A DNA stretch of 64,000 nucleotides from Gnetum montanum (taxonomy: Eukaryota; Streptophyta; Gnetopsida; Gnetales; Gnetaceae). Of this stretch, positions 35,121-46,930 are shown piece by piece. The position numbers were made by a program, and so were the translations under genes. The notes under the pieces were generated by a model. It had not been told where the DNA came from. It saw nothing but the letters and a program-made list of their open reading frames with translations, and made no database searches. Numbering within the stretch: the first letter of the stretch is position 1; every line of letters begins with the position of its first letter. The DNA lies in the NCBI GenBank assembly GCA_015680685.1, contig MNCI01036208.1:555284-619283 (forward strand), written 5' to 3'.

Positions 35121-35903
35121 TGTAACCCTGATTAGGATTGGTGATTAGTGATTGATAGATTTTTAATTCACCTCTTATCATTACGTGAAGATTGAGGTAA
35201 GTATTGACATGAAAAATTTATTTTCTCTAAAAATTTTTCTTCCTTGTATTTTTATTTGTAGAATAAGTGGGAGAATTTTAAATTTCAATTCCTCTTAAAA
35301 GAACAAATCAAAGCATTGTAACATTAAAGCATGAAGAGGGCATTGAAGTAGGTAGAAATAACCTTAATGTGGACTTGTTTGAGGAGGAACAAAAGTTAAG
35401 AGAGGTAGTTTATCATGTTCCTATTTGCAAATGAAACTATTTTGTAACAAAGATAGTGTTTCTTTGTAAAAAATGATGTAATTATTGTAATAAGGCCTAA
35501 ACGGACACATTGTAATAATAGGCATGTCTCTTAAGATGACATTTCAAGGTTTGACCTACAGTATTTATACTTGATATTTAGAGGTCAAATTAGCATGGAG
35601 TTGTAGAGCTGGTAAAGGTGAGTAATTAGTGATAAGTGAAGTAAGACAGAAAGGTGATTGATTATCCCTTTTGATCAAGTACAAGCCTAACCATAGTAAC
35701 AGTGCTAAATTACTTCTAAGGAATAGATGTTAAAGAAAGATAACCCTAAGAAACCCTTAAAGCATGACCTAGATACATTATTTCTACATTAATAAAATTC
35801 CTATTTATTTCCTTCTACATTTTTCCTATGCATTCATTATGCATAATATCGAATGTTATGTATATTTGACCTTTGCCATGATATTTAGGAACAAGATGTT
35901 ACA
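35121..35903 (-). repeat. Probable LTR of a second Ty3/gypsy family
   Basis: A 783-bp block begins TGTAACCCTG and ends AAGATGTTACA. The ends are TG/CA and form an inverted TGTAAC/GTTACA, typical of chromovirus-like LTRs. An integrase C-terminal remnant lies 330 bp to the right on the minus strand, the expected order for a 3' LTR of a minus-strand element. There is no second LTR or target duplication to confirm it. Confidence 0.45.
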
Positions 35904-36229
35904 CTACCAGTTACATCAACCTTGTAGTTGCTAATCCAAAATTGGAAATATATTATGTTGATCTTTAATTGAAGCCAAATTCAAGGCATAGACTCCATAA
36001 GATCTCTAAACACTCAGAAGGTAGGAAAACAAAATAGAGAAATGAGAGGTGTTCCTATGCTAGCTCTTCCACCCTTTGAAAATTGAACTCATGTGAATAA
36101 ACAAGTTACAGTAGTGCTAATAACCTACTTAACCAATTAGGTTTCATGGATCTACATGACATCAACAATGCCTTAATCCTATCAATGGATCAAATACCCA
36201 AACCTCTTTGTGCTCTCGATGCTTAAAGC

Positions 36230-36790
36230 CTATCTCTTCTTCAAGACAATGGCCTTCCTCTTCCTTGAAGACTTTGGAACAATAAAGGTACCCTTGAACT
36301 TCTTCATGCTACCCTTCAAGGTTTGATTATCACTTGGCTCATGATAATGGTTCATATCTACAACATTAAACATAAAAGACATGCTAATATCATTAGGCAT
36401 TAGGATCTCAAAAGTATTTTCATTAATTTTATTCTATATTTTGAAAGGCTTCATCTTCCTAGCTTTAATTTGAAGAAATTGATTTCCATCAACTCTTCTT
36501 ATGCAAATGAATCCATATCAAGTTACCAACTTCAAATTTGGGCTTCTTCTTATCCTCAATCTTATTTTGGAATACAACCTTAGCCTTGTTTACTAACCTA
36601 TATCTTACTTGAAAATGCAAACACTTCATATCTTGTATAAATTTAATACTCAATTATGTCTTCCCATGAAAATGTTTTACATCCTTCAACCTTTTAGAAC
36701 TAAATCCATAATTTGCCTCAAAAGGACTCTTTTCAATGTTGGAATGAAATGCATTATTATAAGAGCATGGTAAACCACTTACAAATAAAA
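36230..36790 (-). pseudogene. Ty3/gypsy integrase C-terminal remnant (different family from A-D)
   Basis: Minus-strand translation with stops gives SNIEKSPFEANYGF, KHFHGK, QVRYRLVNKA, KFEVGNLIWIHL, KPFKI.NKINENTFEILMP, SMSFMFNVVDMNHYHE. This is the usual sequence from the integrase GPY/F-type region to the pol end in Ty3/gypsy elements. It differs from the A-D pol ends. Degenerate. Confidence 0.7.
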
Positions 36791-37900
36791 TTCTCTCAAT
36801 GGTTTATTGATATAGTTTTTGAAGCAAATTTTTTTTTTAATAGGGAATGATCTGAAAATAAAAAATACTAATACCTCTTAGTATGTAGAAACTATGAAGA
36901 ATTCTAAATCTTTTGATTTTGATTTACCTAATGATTTATATGAATCCTTATTAAAAGGTATCACTGCACAATACATATTTCTGCAGATTATTGGATTTGT
37001 TTTCCTAAATAAAGGTCTTACACTAGTGATTTAGGAAATTCTTGAATGCTATGAAATTAATGTTTTACATGTTCGCTATTTTTCTGAATGTTTTTTTTTC
37101 CTTGTTGAATTAATGAATTCTAAAATGGTTGACAAATCATTAGACCTTAAAGTCCTTAAGGATCAGCGTAATACTTTTATTGCTTGAAAATGAAAAGTGG
37201 ATTTTGATTCATATTCTTTTGATTATTCTAAAATTCCTTATTAAATTAGAAAATCTTTCTCTTATTTTTTAAATTTTTGAAACTAAAATTATTGGTAGCA
37301 TTAGCACAATCCTAAAGATAGAGTCAAAAATATTACCAAATGGCATTCAGTGGGTACGTTATTTTGTAGAGATTAATTTATAGTAAAAGAGTATAGAATT
37401 AAAACTCAAGGTCACTAATAAGTATTTTTCCAAAAAATTCACATATTGTAATTTGTGAGGATGTTGCAGTTATTATCATTGTGAACGCCACACTATTGGA
37501 ATTTGTCTTATTCTCAATAAAAAAGCTAATCATGAGGAAAAAAACAATAATTTTAAGAAAAGGTAAATAATGGTAGTTTTTAGCAATTACAAATGAAATC
37601 TTCTTCAACAAGTTCTTAATCTTTCACTAATCCTTTATATTCTAAAGATGTTAGTAAACTTTTGATATCTAAAAAGAATTCCTTTTTAGAAAAAGAAAAG
37701 TTCAATAAGGACCAACAATGAAAATACTAATGTAGATGAGCTTCACTAAATGCAACATAAAAAAAAGGTTTGCAAATACTACTTTGAATTTAAAAAACTC
37801 AAAGATATCTCATTCTCTTTCTACTTCTACTACTATTCCAAGTATTTTTAATCAATCAATGTTTTTTCACTTATTGGTAACATGGATTGCAAGATAAATG
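36791..37900 (+). other. AT-rich region, possibly the 5' part of the L1-type LINE
   Basis: No intact frame. A degenerate plus-strand reading around 37,190-37,260 (VDFDSYSFDYSKIPY) faintly recalls the DUF4283-type ORF1 of plant L1 elements, which would fit the endonuclease-RT region that follows. Weak evidence. Confidence 0.3.
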
Positions 37901-39696
37901 TTGAGCTTGAAAAATCAAGGATGGGGGCCTCCTTCCCTACATCTCAACGTTAGTTTTATCATGGAATGCTTGGGGCCTTTTTGATAGGACCCAAGTAAAG
38001 AATACTTAGGAGTATCTTCTAAATCAGCATTTATTTGTAGATTTTATTTTCTTGTAAGAAATTAAGATTTGAGCTCATGATATTAGTTTTGTTGGTAAAT
38101 GCATTTTAATAAATTACATTGTTTTTTTTTTTTTTTTTTTTTGCTACTCATGAAGTTAAAAAGGAGGTGTTTATATTCTTCTTAATAAAAATTAGATTGG
38201 AAAAATTTTGATTTTTGGTTTTGACAATCTTAGAAGAGGTATTTGAATTATTTGTCATAGTGAAAAAGGTGACTTTGGATTTTGTAATGTTTATGCTCCT
38301 AATAATTTGAAAGATTGATTAGAGGTTTGGAAATATCTTTTATCTCCACCTAATGTTCTTTGGATTATTGGAGGTGATTTTAATATGTTTGAAAGTCATT
38401 TAGATAAGCTTGATGGTCTTTCTCCCAATATGTCTTCTCAAGAAAAAGAAGATTGGTGTCATTTCAAAGAAAAATATTTTCTTTTTGATGTTAGCGCTTT
38501 ATTCCCATCTCATGCAAATGAGAAGCATTATATTTAGTGTAATTATCAACAAGGAAATGATAGACTTTGTTATTGACTTGATAGATTTTACATCTCTAAT
38601 GTTTCATTTTATAAGCCTATAAGAAAAGTAGAAGTGCATATAGATGTCATTTTGTCAAATCATTTTTCTCTCTGATATCAATTCTTCATCTTGTGGTAAG
38701 CATGAGTTTTTTCATATAAATGTTAATATGTTTATAGGATCCACTAGAAAAAATATTTTGAAGTCTTTATGTAATGCAGGAGAAAAAAAAAGCTTATGAG
38801 TAATACTAGTTGGATTGATTGGTTACAACAAACTACTTGTAGAGTTAGAAATTATGGTAGATGATTTGGAAAGCAATTTGCTAAGTATAAGCATCAACTT
38901 AAAAAAGATATTAAAAATTTATAAAGTAAATGCAAAATTCTTTTAGATTAAAATCCCTTAATTTTGAAACTCAAAAAGCCTTAACTAAAGCTTATTATGG
39001 TAAACAATGTTGGGATACTTTTGAAGCTAAAAGTGCTCTCACTAAAAATTTGGCTAAAATTTGAACATAAACCATGCAAGGAAGTTTTTAAATTTCTAAA
39101 AAGTAAGGGTCGAGGACCTAAATTGGAATCACTTTATATAAATAATTCCATCATTAAGGATCCTAAGACTATTAACAATTTTTTGACAAAGTATTTTTCT
39201 TCTATTTTTTCTTTTGAAAATTTTAGCAAGGAATCCTTCAAGGCCTTTTATACGCATATTCCACATCTTATTATAGAAGTATCCTTGAATTAAAAGTTAC
39301 AGCAAAAGAAATCAAAGTAGCAACCTTTGGTTTAGTAGAAGTAAAACTCTAAGTTTTAATGGTATTCCTATTGAATTCTTTAAGAAGCATTGGGACATCA
39401 TTGGAGATGATCTCTTTCATGTTTTCCAAGAAACCATTAAAAAATTTTCTCTTGGTAGAAATATTAATAAAAGTGTGATTCATCTTCTTCCTAAGAATAA
39501 ATATCTTCAACATGTTGATAATTGAAGGGCTATTACTCTTCTTAGCAATACTTATAAAATTTTAGCTAAATGCATAGCTTGCCCAATTCATAAGGTTATT
39601 GAAGATATTATCAAACCTAAGCAAACTAGTTTTGTTAAAGGTAGACTTATCTTAAATAATGTTATTACAAATTAGAAGGGAATACAATGGGCTTAT
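37900..39696 (+). mobile_element. L1-type LINE, left half (endonuclease and start of RT)
   Basis: Degenerate ORF2. Endonuclease signals: LSWNAWGLFDR at about 37,955, YAPNN at about 38,295, and WIIGGDFNMF at about 38,361-38,390. Further on, FKKHWDIIGDDLFHVFQE (about 39,380), NKSVIHLLPKN, RAITLLSNTYKILAKCIA (about 39,530) and KPKQTSFVKGRLI (about 39,615-39,650) are the N-terminal blocks of a plant L1 reverse transcriptase. Many stops. It breaks at CTTAT (39692-39696), where element D is inserted, and continues at 50,428. Confidence 0.75.
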
Positions 39697-40661
39697 TGAT
39701 GAGAGCGATTACTCTAGCAGTTTATTCTAATTATTAGAGCAATTACTCTAACAGTTTATTCTCATTATTAGATCAATTACTCTAGTGGTTTATTCTAATT
39801 ATTAGAGCAGTTACTCTAGCGGTTTATTCTAATTATTAGAGAAATTACTCTAACGGTTTATTCTAATTATTAGAGTGGTTACTCTAATTATTAGAGTAGT
39901 TGCTCCCAAGCCTATAAATATAGTGCCCAAGTGCACAATTGGAAAGAAGTCTTTTAGCAGTTAAGTAGCGAAACTCTTATAGTCTGTTTGAAAGTTAGAG
40001 TATTTTTCAAGTGCCCACAGAAAAAGGTCTAAGTGTGGATGGATTTTTATTTAAGCATTATGTACCTGAGCACACCTTGTGTACAGCAATAAAGACGAGC
40101 TCTTCGATTCATCCTTGGAGCACTTGAGATTTGTTTTCTTACGCATTTCTTTTATTTTATTTTCTTATGCATTTATTTTATTTTATTTTATTTTATGCAC
40201 TTTACATTTCTGTTATTAGCACAACAATTCATTTTAATCAATTAAGCAAATCGTTAAATTACACAAGCATGACCACTTCGAGCATGCATATAATGCTTGG
40301 TAACCCAGTAATGATTAGCATTTGGTAATCCTAGCAGTGTTGCATTGGTTCAGGATGTGTATGGCAAGTGGGAATGGATGTTGGTGTTAGGACTAGTTAG
40401 AACTTAGTTAATGAGTAGTTAAGTTAAATTTGTCACTTAGTTACATCTCTCCTTCCCCATAAAAGCTATAAAAATCATATGCCTTAATCTTAATTAATCA
40501 TACAATCATGACATACACATAAGCTTGGGAAGACAATGATCAACCAACCCATCCTTGTTCCACAAGGGTTCATAAGCACTTAGTCTTTAGAATTTGACCG
40601 GATCATGCATGAAACGCTCATATTCGTATGGTTGAGCGTAGGGGGTACCTCGCTCTCATCA
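39697..40661 (+). repeat. Element D 5' LTR (TTATTAGAG U3 type)
   Basis: A 965-bp LTR, TGATGAGAGCGATTACTC to CTCTCATCA. U3 (39,697-39,905) is an array of about six units of 30-36 bp, each with TTATTAGAG, a short spacer and TTACTCTA, so each unit contains an inverted repeat. It runs up to the TATA segment GCCTATAAATATAGTGCC (about 39,910). R-U5 beyond that matches the GATATC-type LTRs. Confidence 0.9.
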
Positions 40662-40681
40662 TTGGCATTGTTGCCGAGGAC
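40662..40681 (+). promoter_or_regulatory. Element D primer-binding site
   Basis: TTGGCATTGTTGCCGAGGAC directly follows the LTR, near-complementary to the tRNA-Asp 3' end as in A, B and C. Confidence 0.75.
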
Positions 40682-40796
40682 TTCATTGTTTGTGCGTTAA
40701 TTAAAACATAGGAATCATTCACATTGTTGGAATGAACCCTTAGGGTTGATTGAGAAAATAATAAACAAGAATACATTGCACACTAAATAGACAAGT

Positions 40797-43130
40797 ATGT
40801 CTCCTTCTTCATACAAAAGCAACTCACTGCCTAGGTCTAAAACAGGAAACAGTCAACGACATAATACACATGACATTGATCTGCTAGTCTCTCAACAAGT
40901 TCGAGTGGTATATATTCATCCTGATCAATATATACCAGACTTCACCTTTATCCTCCATCAAGACGAAAAACTATGTTGGCGAGACTTAAAAGGTAACATA
41001 ATGTTACCTCTTGATCATTAGTCTCAAGCATGCTTCTTCATGCTCTCATAGGAATTGGCATGCTGCACTTACATGCAAAATACGTTGTGTAAGACCATGA
41101 CTCAAGAGAATACTATCCCACAGAGGCACAATGTCAAAGGGATTTGTAACAAGAGAGACATCATAAGTCTTTGAAGGGTAAGGGGTCCTAGGATGCCCCA
41201 TATGTCTTAAGCGAAAATGAGGTTGGTGAACCTACCTCAGGTAGTCACCCACACAATGATGTTTCTCCCTTGGACTTTGGCCAAGGGGTTGTGTATCAGA
41301 ACCTTCATACCACTATTCATAACCTAGGTTCTAATACCCACAGGCACAAAGGATCTGAAAAAGGGACACGAACTCATGATAAAGATGGACATTCTAATCA
41401 CACTCATGATCAAGGCTGAGACCATAGAAGAGAAGGTAGTAGACACCGTCATGATGACGATTCTCCTTCTTCTTTACCTTCATCATCTCCTTTAACCTCT
41501 CCTTCAATATTCAGATGTGATCATAAAGAAAAAGACCATGGGGATAAAGGTAGGCAAAGTGGAATTAATAGACAAAACAGCTAGGAAAGGGGACAAGGGC
41601 ACTCTAGAGAGTCACAACATAGAAAAAGGGAGAGTAGGGAACAACATAGGCATCATAGGTGCCATGGACGAGACGATCACAATGAACCCCTACTCACTAC
41701 TTGAAGTATGTTAGACATAATTGAGGTTGTTAGAATTTCAACAAGGCACCAGAAAGATAGTAGGATCAAAAGATTAGATATGAACAATATCCCACGATTT
41801 GAAGGGGGATACAATGCTAATCCTCAGAATCATTTACAAGCATTCCATAACATGTGTGCCTTATAGAACATAGAGAATGAATGGCAAAAACTTAAGTTGT
41901 TCTCACAGACATTAGTTAAAGAAGCAAAAAGCTGGTACCAATCTTTAGAATCGGAATCCATTTGTAGGTGGAGTACTATGTTAGAACTATTTAATGACAA
42001 GTACCAAGCATACTCCCAAGTGTCTAATTTGAGCTAAAAAATCCAAGGTTGGAAACAAGGAGGACATGAACCCTTAGATGCTGCCATGGGTTGATACTAC
42101 GTACTATTACATTATTTTCTTGGCCATGGTTATTCACAAAGGGATCAACTAGGTCATCTCATGGATGGGCTTAAGCATGAAACGAGAAGAACCCTTGGGA
42201 CTTATGCCCAAGGAAGACTATCTGAGCTTAGGTTCCATCAAATTCAAAGACTATTGGAGCAAGTTGCCAAGGAATAAGGTGAGCTATAGAAGAGAGAAAG
42301 TGTGGAAGAGTATAACCAAGATCCTTCCCTTCGGAAAAGGGAAGTAAGATTTTGTGAGGATGAAGAAGAGTCACCACTCGAAGAGATGGTGAATAGGAAA
42401 ACTTTGCCTATCCAAAAGATGACATCAGAAGTTTTGGAAAAGGTAGACTAAATGTGGGATTCCCTAGATAATAGATTTCAAACTATTCTTAAAATAGTAG
42501 AGGATTTTAGAGAGCAAGGTAGTGAGAAAAGAAAAAAGAAAGAGGCTGAACGTGCACATAGTAAGGGTAAGGGCAAAGTTGCCATCATTGAAGAGGTTAT
42601 GGATTCATAAACAAATAATGATAGTGGATGTGAGATATGTCAATATGGCCATCCTAAGGGATGTTACCCTATAATCTCACATCTGTAGGAGTCTAGGGTA
42701 TATGCACTCAACCCATGATTAAACAAAAGGCAAACACCCCGAAGGTCACCTTATCCTCAAGGTAACCCAAGGCAATTCCACCAACCCTTAACATATTATC
42801 CTAGTGGAACTCCACCACAACCAATTGAGCAATATCAACAGTGGCAGCATCCACAATCATGGGAAATGCCACCACCAAGGCAACAGTATCCTTACCAGCA
42901 ACCTGACCCATATGGATATTACATGCAGCAGCCAATCTCCCCACATGACTCTACTAGTGATGTCACTCCTCAACCTTACTACCAAGCCCATGAGTATTAT
43001 GGGACTCCTTCTTCTAGAGGCGATATTCTACAAGCATATCATCCTTTTCATCTAGTTGCATCTCTTCCACCAATAGCTCCACTACCACTTGCTCCCATGA
43101 TGCAAGGTGAAATCCCTATCCAGTCGTAGT
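40797..43130 (+). pseudogene. Element D gag (degenerate)
   Basis: Starts MSPSSYKSNS at 40797. The open frame 40797-41021 gives the N-terminal domain (VYIHPDQYIPDFTF, HQDEKLCWRDLKGN). The Ser-rich and Arg/His-rich spacer follows (41,380-41,690). The gag core is at about 41,790-42,240 (FEGGYNANPQNHLQAFHN, ESWYQSLESESI, WSTMLELFNDKYQ). The charged segment and CEICQYGHPKGC lie at about 42,360-42,670. A Pro/Gln/Tyr tail ends at about 43,130. Several stops. Confidence 0.75.
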
Positions 43131-43186
43131 AACATAACGCCACAAGGGCTGTTAACTCTCAACCTACTATTGGTTCCAATAACCAG

Positions 43187-44340
43187 ATGAAGAAAAGACT
43201 TTTCTTTAGAACTAATAGTCCAACCAAGCCCTTGCAATCACAAGTAGCTTATTCCTTAGATGACATAGTATCAATCAAAACTTCAGAGCCCCCTTCAACC
43301 CAATCACCACACTCAATGCATACGATCATGCTAACACATGTTTTCATCAATTGGATCAAATTTGGACACCTTCCTAGGAAATTCTTTGATCCTAGGAGTC
43401 CTCTGATATACTTACAAACTACTGGAAATGCACCGTGTAGGGCTCTTTTGGATTCAAGTTCTAGTGTCAACTTGTTTTCTCAAGAAATGTACAAGGCCTC
43501 GAACCTACCTCCATTGAAAAAGAGCAACATCTATCTAGAGTTGGCAAACTAGTCCATCACTGTCCCATTGGGACTAGTGGAAGATATTGTTATCACTATT
43601 TGTGGATGGTCATACCCAATTGACTTCCTAGTGATTCAGGTAAATAATAGTAAGGGGGACTTCCCAGCCATAATGGGAAGAGCATGGCTAAGCACCATCG
43701 ATGCATGCCTAGGAATCCACGATCTTTTCCTAGAAATATCAAAGGAAAATACATTTAGAAAGATTGAGAAGAAGAAAGTTTTGTGCATCGCATACAGTGA
43801 CACAAGTTGTACTTGCATGCAGAGGTCATGGTTTGTGCAAATTTTAACATTGCTACATGAAATCAATATGCACAAGTGATTAACATACAAAGATGCCTGT
43901 ATGCAGCAGCCACACAACAAGAAGACACCCAATGGCTAACAGCTGATCAAGAAAGTAGTTCACTCATATGCATGAAACCAACTGAGGGTTTGACTTGTGC
44001 TTACATCGATAGCATAGACGCATTAGAGCAAGTCCACCGCCAACTTCCAAGTCTTAACCTTGAATATATCAACTGGGGGAAGTTGGAAATCCTTGAGAAA
44101 TTTGAGCAAGAGCCCCTCGAGCTGAAACCATTACCCACTAGTATGGAATACACATTCCTTAAAAATGAAACATCAGTAATTATCAACACTAAGCTTGCTC
44201 CTCAATAGAAAGAAGAATTGCTAAAGGAAATAAATAAATGGTTGGAAGCCTTCGCTTGGTCATATTCTGAATTAACTGGAATAGATACTAGGATATGCCA
44301 ACATAGAATTTATATTGACCCCTCCATGAAGCCTTGAAGA
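43187..44340 (+). pseudogene. Element D aspartic protease and linker
   Basis: Frame 43187-43552: FKTNSPTKP-type start, LPRKFFDPRSPLIYLQ, then LLDSSSSVNLFSQEMYKA. The active-site DSG has become DSS, so the enzyme would be inactive. Frame 43568-43879: GLVEDIVITICGWSYPIDFLV and MGRAWLSTIDACLGI. Frame 43876-44208 is the linker with CAYIDSIDALEQVHRQLPSL and NWGKLEILEKFEQEPLELK. Confidence 0.8.
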
Positions 44341-45700
44341 CAACCGTAGAGGTGATTGAACCCTAAGCTGAAGCAAGTAGTTAAGAAAGAAACCGAATAG
44401 CTTCTCAAGGCTAGGTTCATATATCCCATTGCTGCTAGCGAATGGGTTAACCCCTTAGTTATTGTGCCTAAAAAGGGAGGCAAATGGAGGGTGTGCATAG
44501 ATTTTAGAATACTAAATATGGAAACATTCAAAGATCACTTTTCATTTCCATTTGTCGACCAAGTCTTAGACACCATCGTAGGGCATCTCTATTGTAGTTT
44601 TCTAGATGGATATAGTGGATATAACCAAATATAAATAGCCCCAGAAGACCAAGCCAACACTACATTCACTAATCCTTGGGGAACATTCACATACAAACAG
44701 ATGTCATTTAGCTTGTGCAATGCCCCTACAACATTTCAACAACTAGTTCTAAGCATATTCCAACATCAGATAGGGAATGGTGTGGAGGTCTTTATGGACG
44801 ACTTCTCCACTTATGGAGCAAACTTTGATCAAGCCTTGGACTAGTTGGAGCAAGTGCTAAAAATATGTGTAGAAACCAATTTGAAGCTCAACTAGCAGAA
44901 AAGACATTTGATGGTCCACAAAGGTGTAGTACTAGGGCACAAAATCTCACACACAAGGATAGAGGTAGACCCCAAGAAAATCAAAATTATCCAAGGAATT
45001 ACCTGTTAACTAAAAACTGTCAAAGATATTTGGTCATTCCTTGGACATACTGGCTACTATAGGAGATTAATTGAGGACTTTTCAAAGGTTTCCAAACCAT
45101 TGGTGGAATTAATGAAAAAGGACGTACCTTTCGAGTGGACCAAGGAATGTGAATTAGCTTTCCAAACTTTGAAACAGAAGCTAGTAGAAACACCCATTCT
45201 ACAAGCTCCTAACTAGTCCAAACCATTCCATATCATGACTGACACATCCAACTATGCTTTCGGAGCTATAATTACATAGTTAGATGGCCAAAAGCATCCT
45301 TATTACATCCACTACGCAAGTAGAAGTATTGCTGGTGCACAACTTATTTACACTACCATAGAAAAAGCATTAATGGTTGTAGTGTTTGCACTAGAAAATT
45401 TTAGACACTATGTATTGGGATATAATGTATATATACATGCAGATCATAGTGCAATATGATTCCTCATGAATAAGCCAATGGTAAGCCCTCATATCATACA
45501 ATTGCTTATAATCTTACAAGAGTTCAATTTAATGATGATCGATCGCAAGGGCACCAAGAATGTAGTTGTTGATCATTTATCTTAGTTGCAATGGGATAAT
45601 AAAGAGTATGAGTATCCAATTTCTAATCATTTCCCTGATGAATTCCTCTTTGCTAGTGTAGTGAATAATCAATCACCCACAGAGATAAACTAGTATAGTA
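44340..45700 (+). pseudogene. Element D reverse transcriptase-RNase H
   Basis: RT blocks KWRVCIDFRILNM (about 44,482), PFVDQVLDTIVG, CSFLDGYSGYNQI, NPWGTFTYKQMSF, LCNAPTTFQQ, and EVFMDDFSTY with the catalytic Asp pair (about 44,790-44,815). Then the connection VPFEWTKECELAFQTLKQK (about 45,125-45,180) and RNase H (DTSNYAFGAII, IEKALMVVVFALENF, YNVYIHADHSA, DRKGTKN; to about 45,600). At least five stops. Confidence 0.85.
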
Positions 45701-46930
45701 GCATTCCTACCTATCTCCTCACCCAACAAACACCACAAGAGTTAAACCTTAAGAAGAAACAACAATTTCTTCACCGAGCCAAGTACTTTATGGAAATCAA
45801 TAGGCAACTTTACAAAGTGTGTCTTGATGGCTTGGTTCGATGGTGTGTTCCCAATATAGATAAACTGCGAGTTCTCCAAGATGCTCATGAGGGTTCTTGT
45901 GGGGGTCATTACATTGGGAGATGAACAACCATCAAGATCCTACTTATAGGATATTATTGGCCTACATTATTTTGGGATGCCCATCATTTTATCCAATCTT
46001 GTTAGCACTGTCAACATGATGGGGGAATGACTGCTAGAATGGAGCGTCTGCAACAATGGATTCAACCATTAGAACCCTTCTACATTTGGGGAATTGATTT
46101 TATGGGGCCAATTACACCAATGTCCAATGAAAAAGCTTTTATTATTTTTGCCGTTGATTACCTAACAAAATGGGTCAAAGCAGCTACTGTTAAAGATTGT
46201 ACAGCATCTACAATTGTACAATTTGTTCAATGAAAAATCATAAATAGGTTTGGTGTGTCGCATGCACTTATTGCAAACAATAGTACATACTTCACAGGTG
46301 CAAATTTTTAGAAGTTAATGCAATGCTTAGAGGTTGAGCATAAATTGACTACACTAGACCACCTCCAAGAGAATGGTCAAGCAGAAGTCACCAACAGGGA
46401 GATTATGAAGATATTGACAAGAACCATTAGCAAGTTTAGACGAGACTGGAGCACTAAACTGAACGATACTCTTTGGGAATACCACTCCACATGGAAACTC
46501 CCTAAAAGCTACTTTCCCTATGAGTTAGTGTATGGTAAATTACCAATGCTTCTTATTCAAAATAAGCTCCGTACACTATCCATAGCATGTGACCTCAACC
46601 TTGATCTTGATCTAGCATAGAAACAAAAATTAACAACTCTTAACTTGCTATATGAAAACTGATTAGTTGCCCTATCATCTAATAAATTACACAAGGCCTT
46701 CAATAAACAACATCATGACCTAGGAATTAGGAAAGTTAAATATTAGCCAAGAGATAAGGTTTTCTACTAGAATCCCACACATGTGCCACAATGTACTAAA
46801 TTTCAAACACTATGGAAAGGACCTTATATTATTTATGCAAATTTTTCTTCAAGGGCCTAATAATATACAAACCTGAGAGCCCGGATAAAAAAATATTGGT
46901 CAACTACAACAAACCAAACCTTTCCAAGAG
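45700..46930 (+). pseudogene. Element D integrase
   Basis: Zinc-binding region with HEGSCGGHYIGR and HCQHDGG (about 45,885-46,025). Core: WGIDFMGPI and FAVDYLTKWVKAATVKDCTA in 46027-46233. The second Asp block, which reads DN in element C, reads NNSTYFTG here (about 46,275), so it is mutated. Glu block ENGQAEVTNREIMKIL in 46318-46620. C-terminal region with FPYELVYGKLPMLLIQNKL, FLSDKVFY-like and HVPQCTKFQTLWKGPYII-like parts, then NYNKPNLSKSL at about 46,900. Confidence 0.8.

Noticed and set aside
39697-39905. Regular repeats resembling a CRISPR array
   Set aside because: Units are directly tandem without unique spacers, lie in an LTR U3, and the genome is a plant's.
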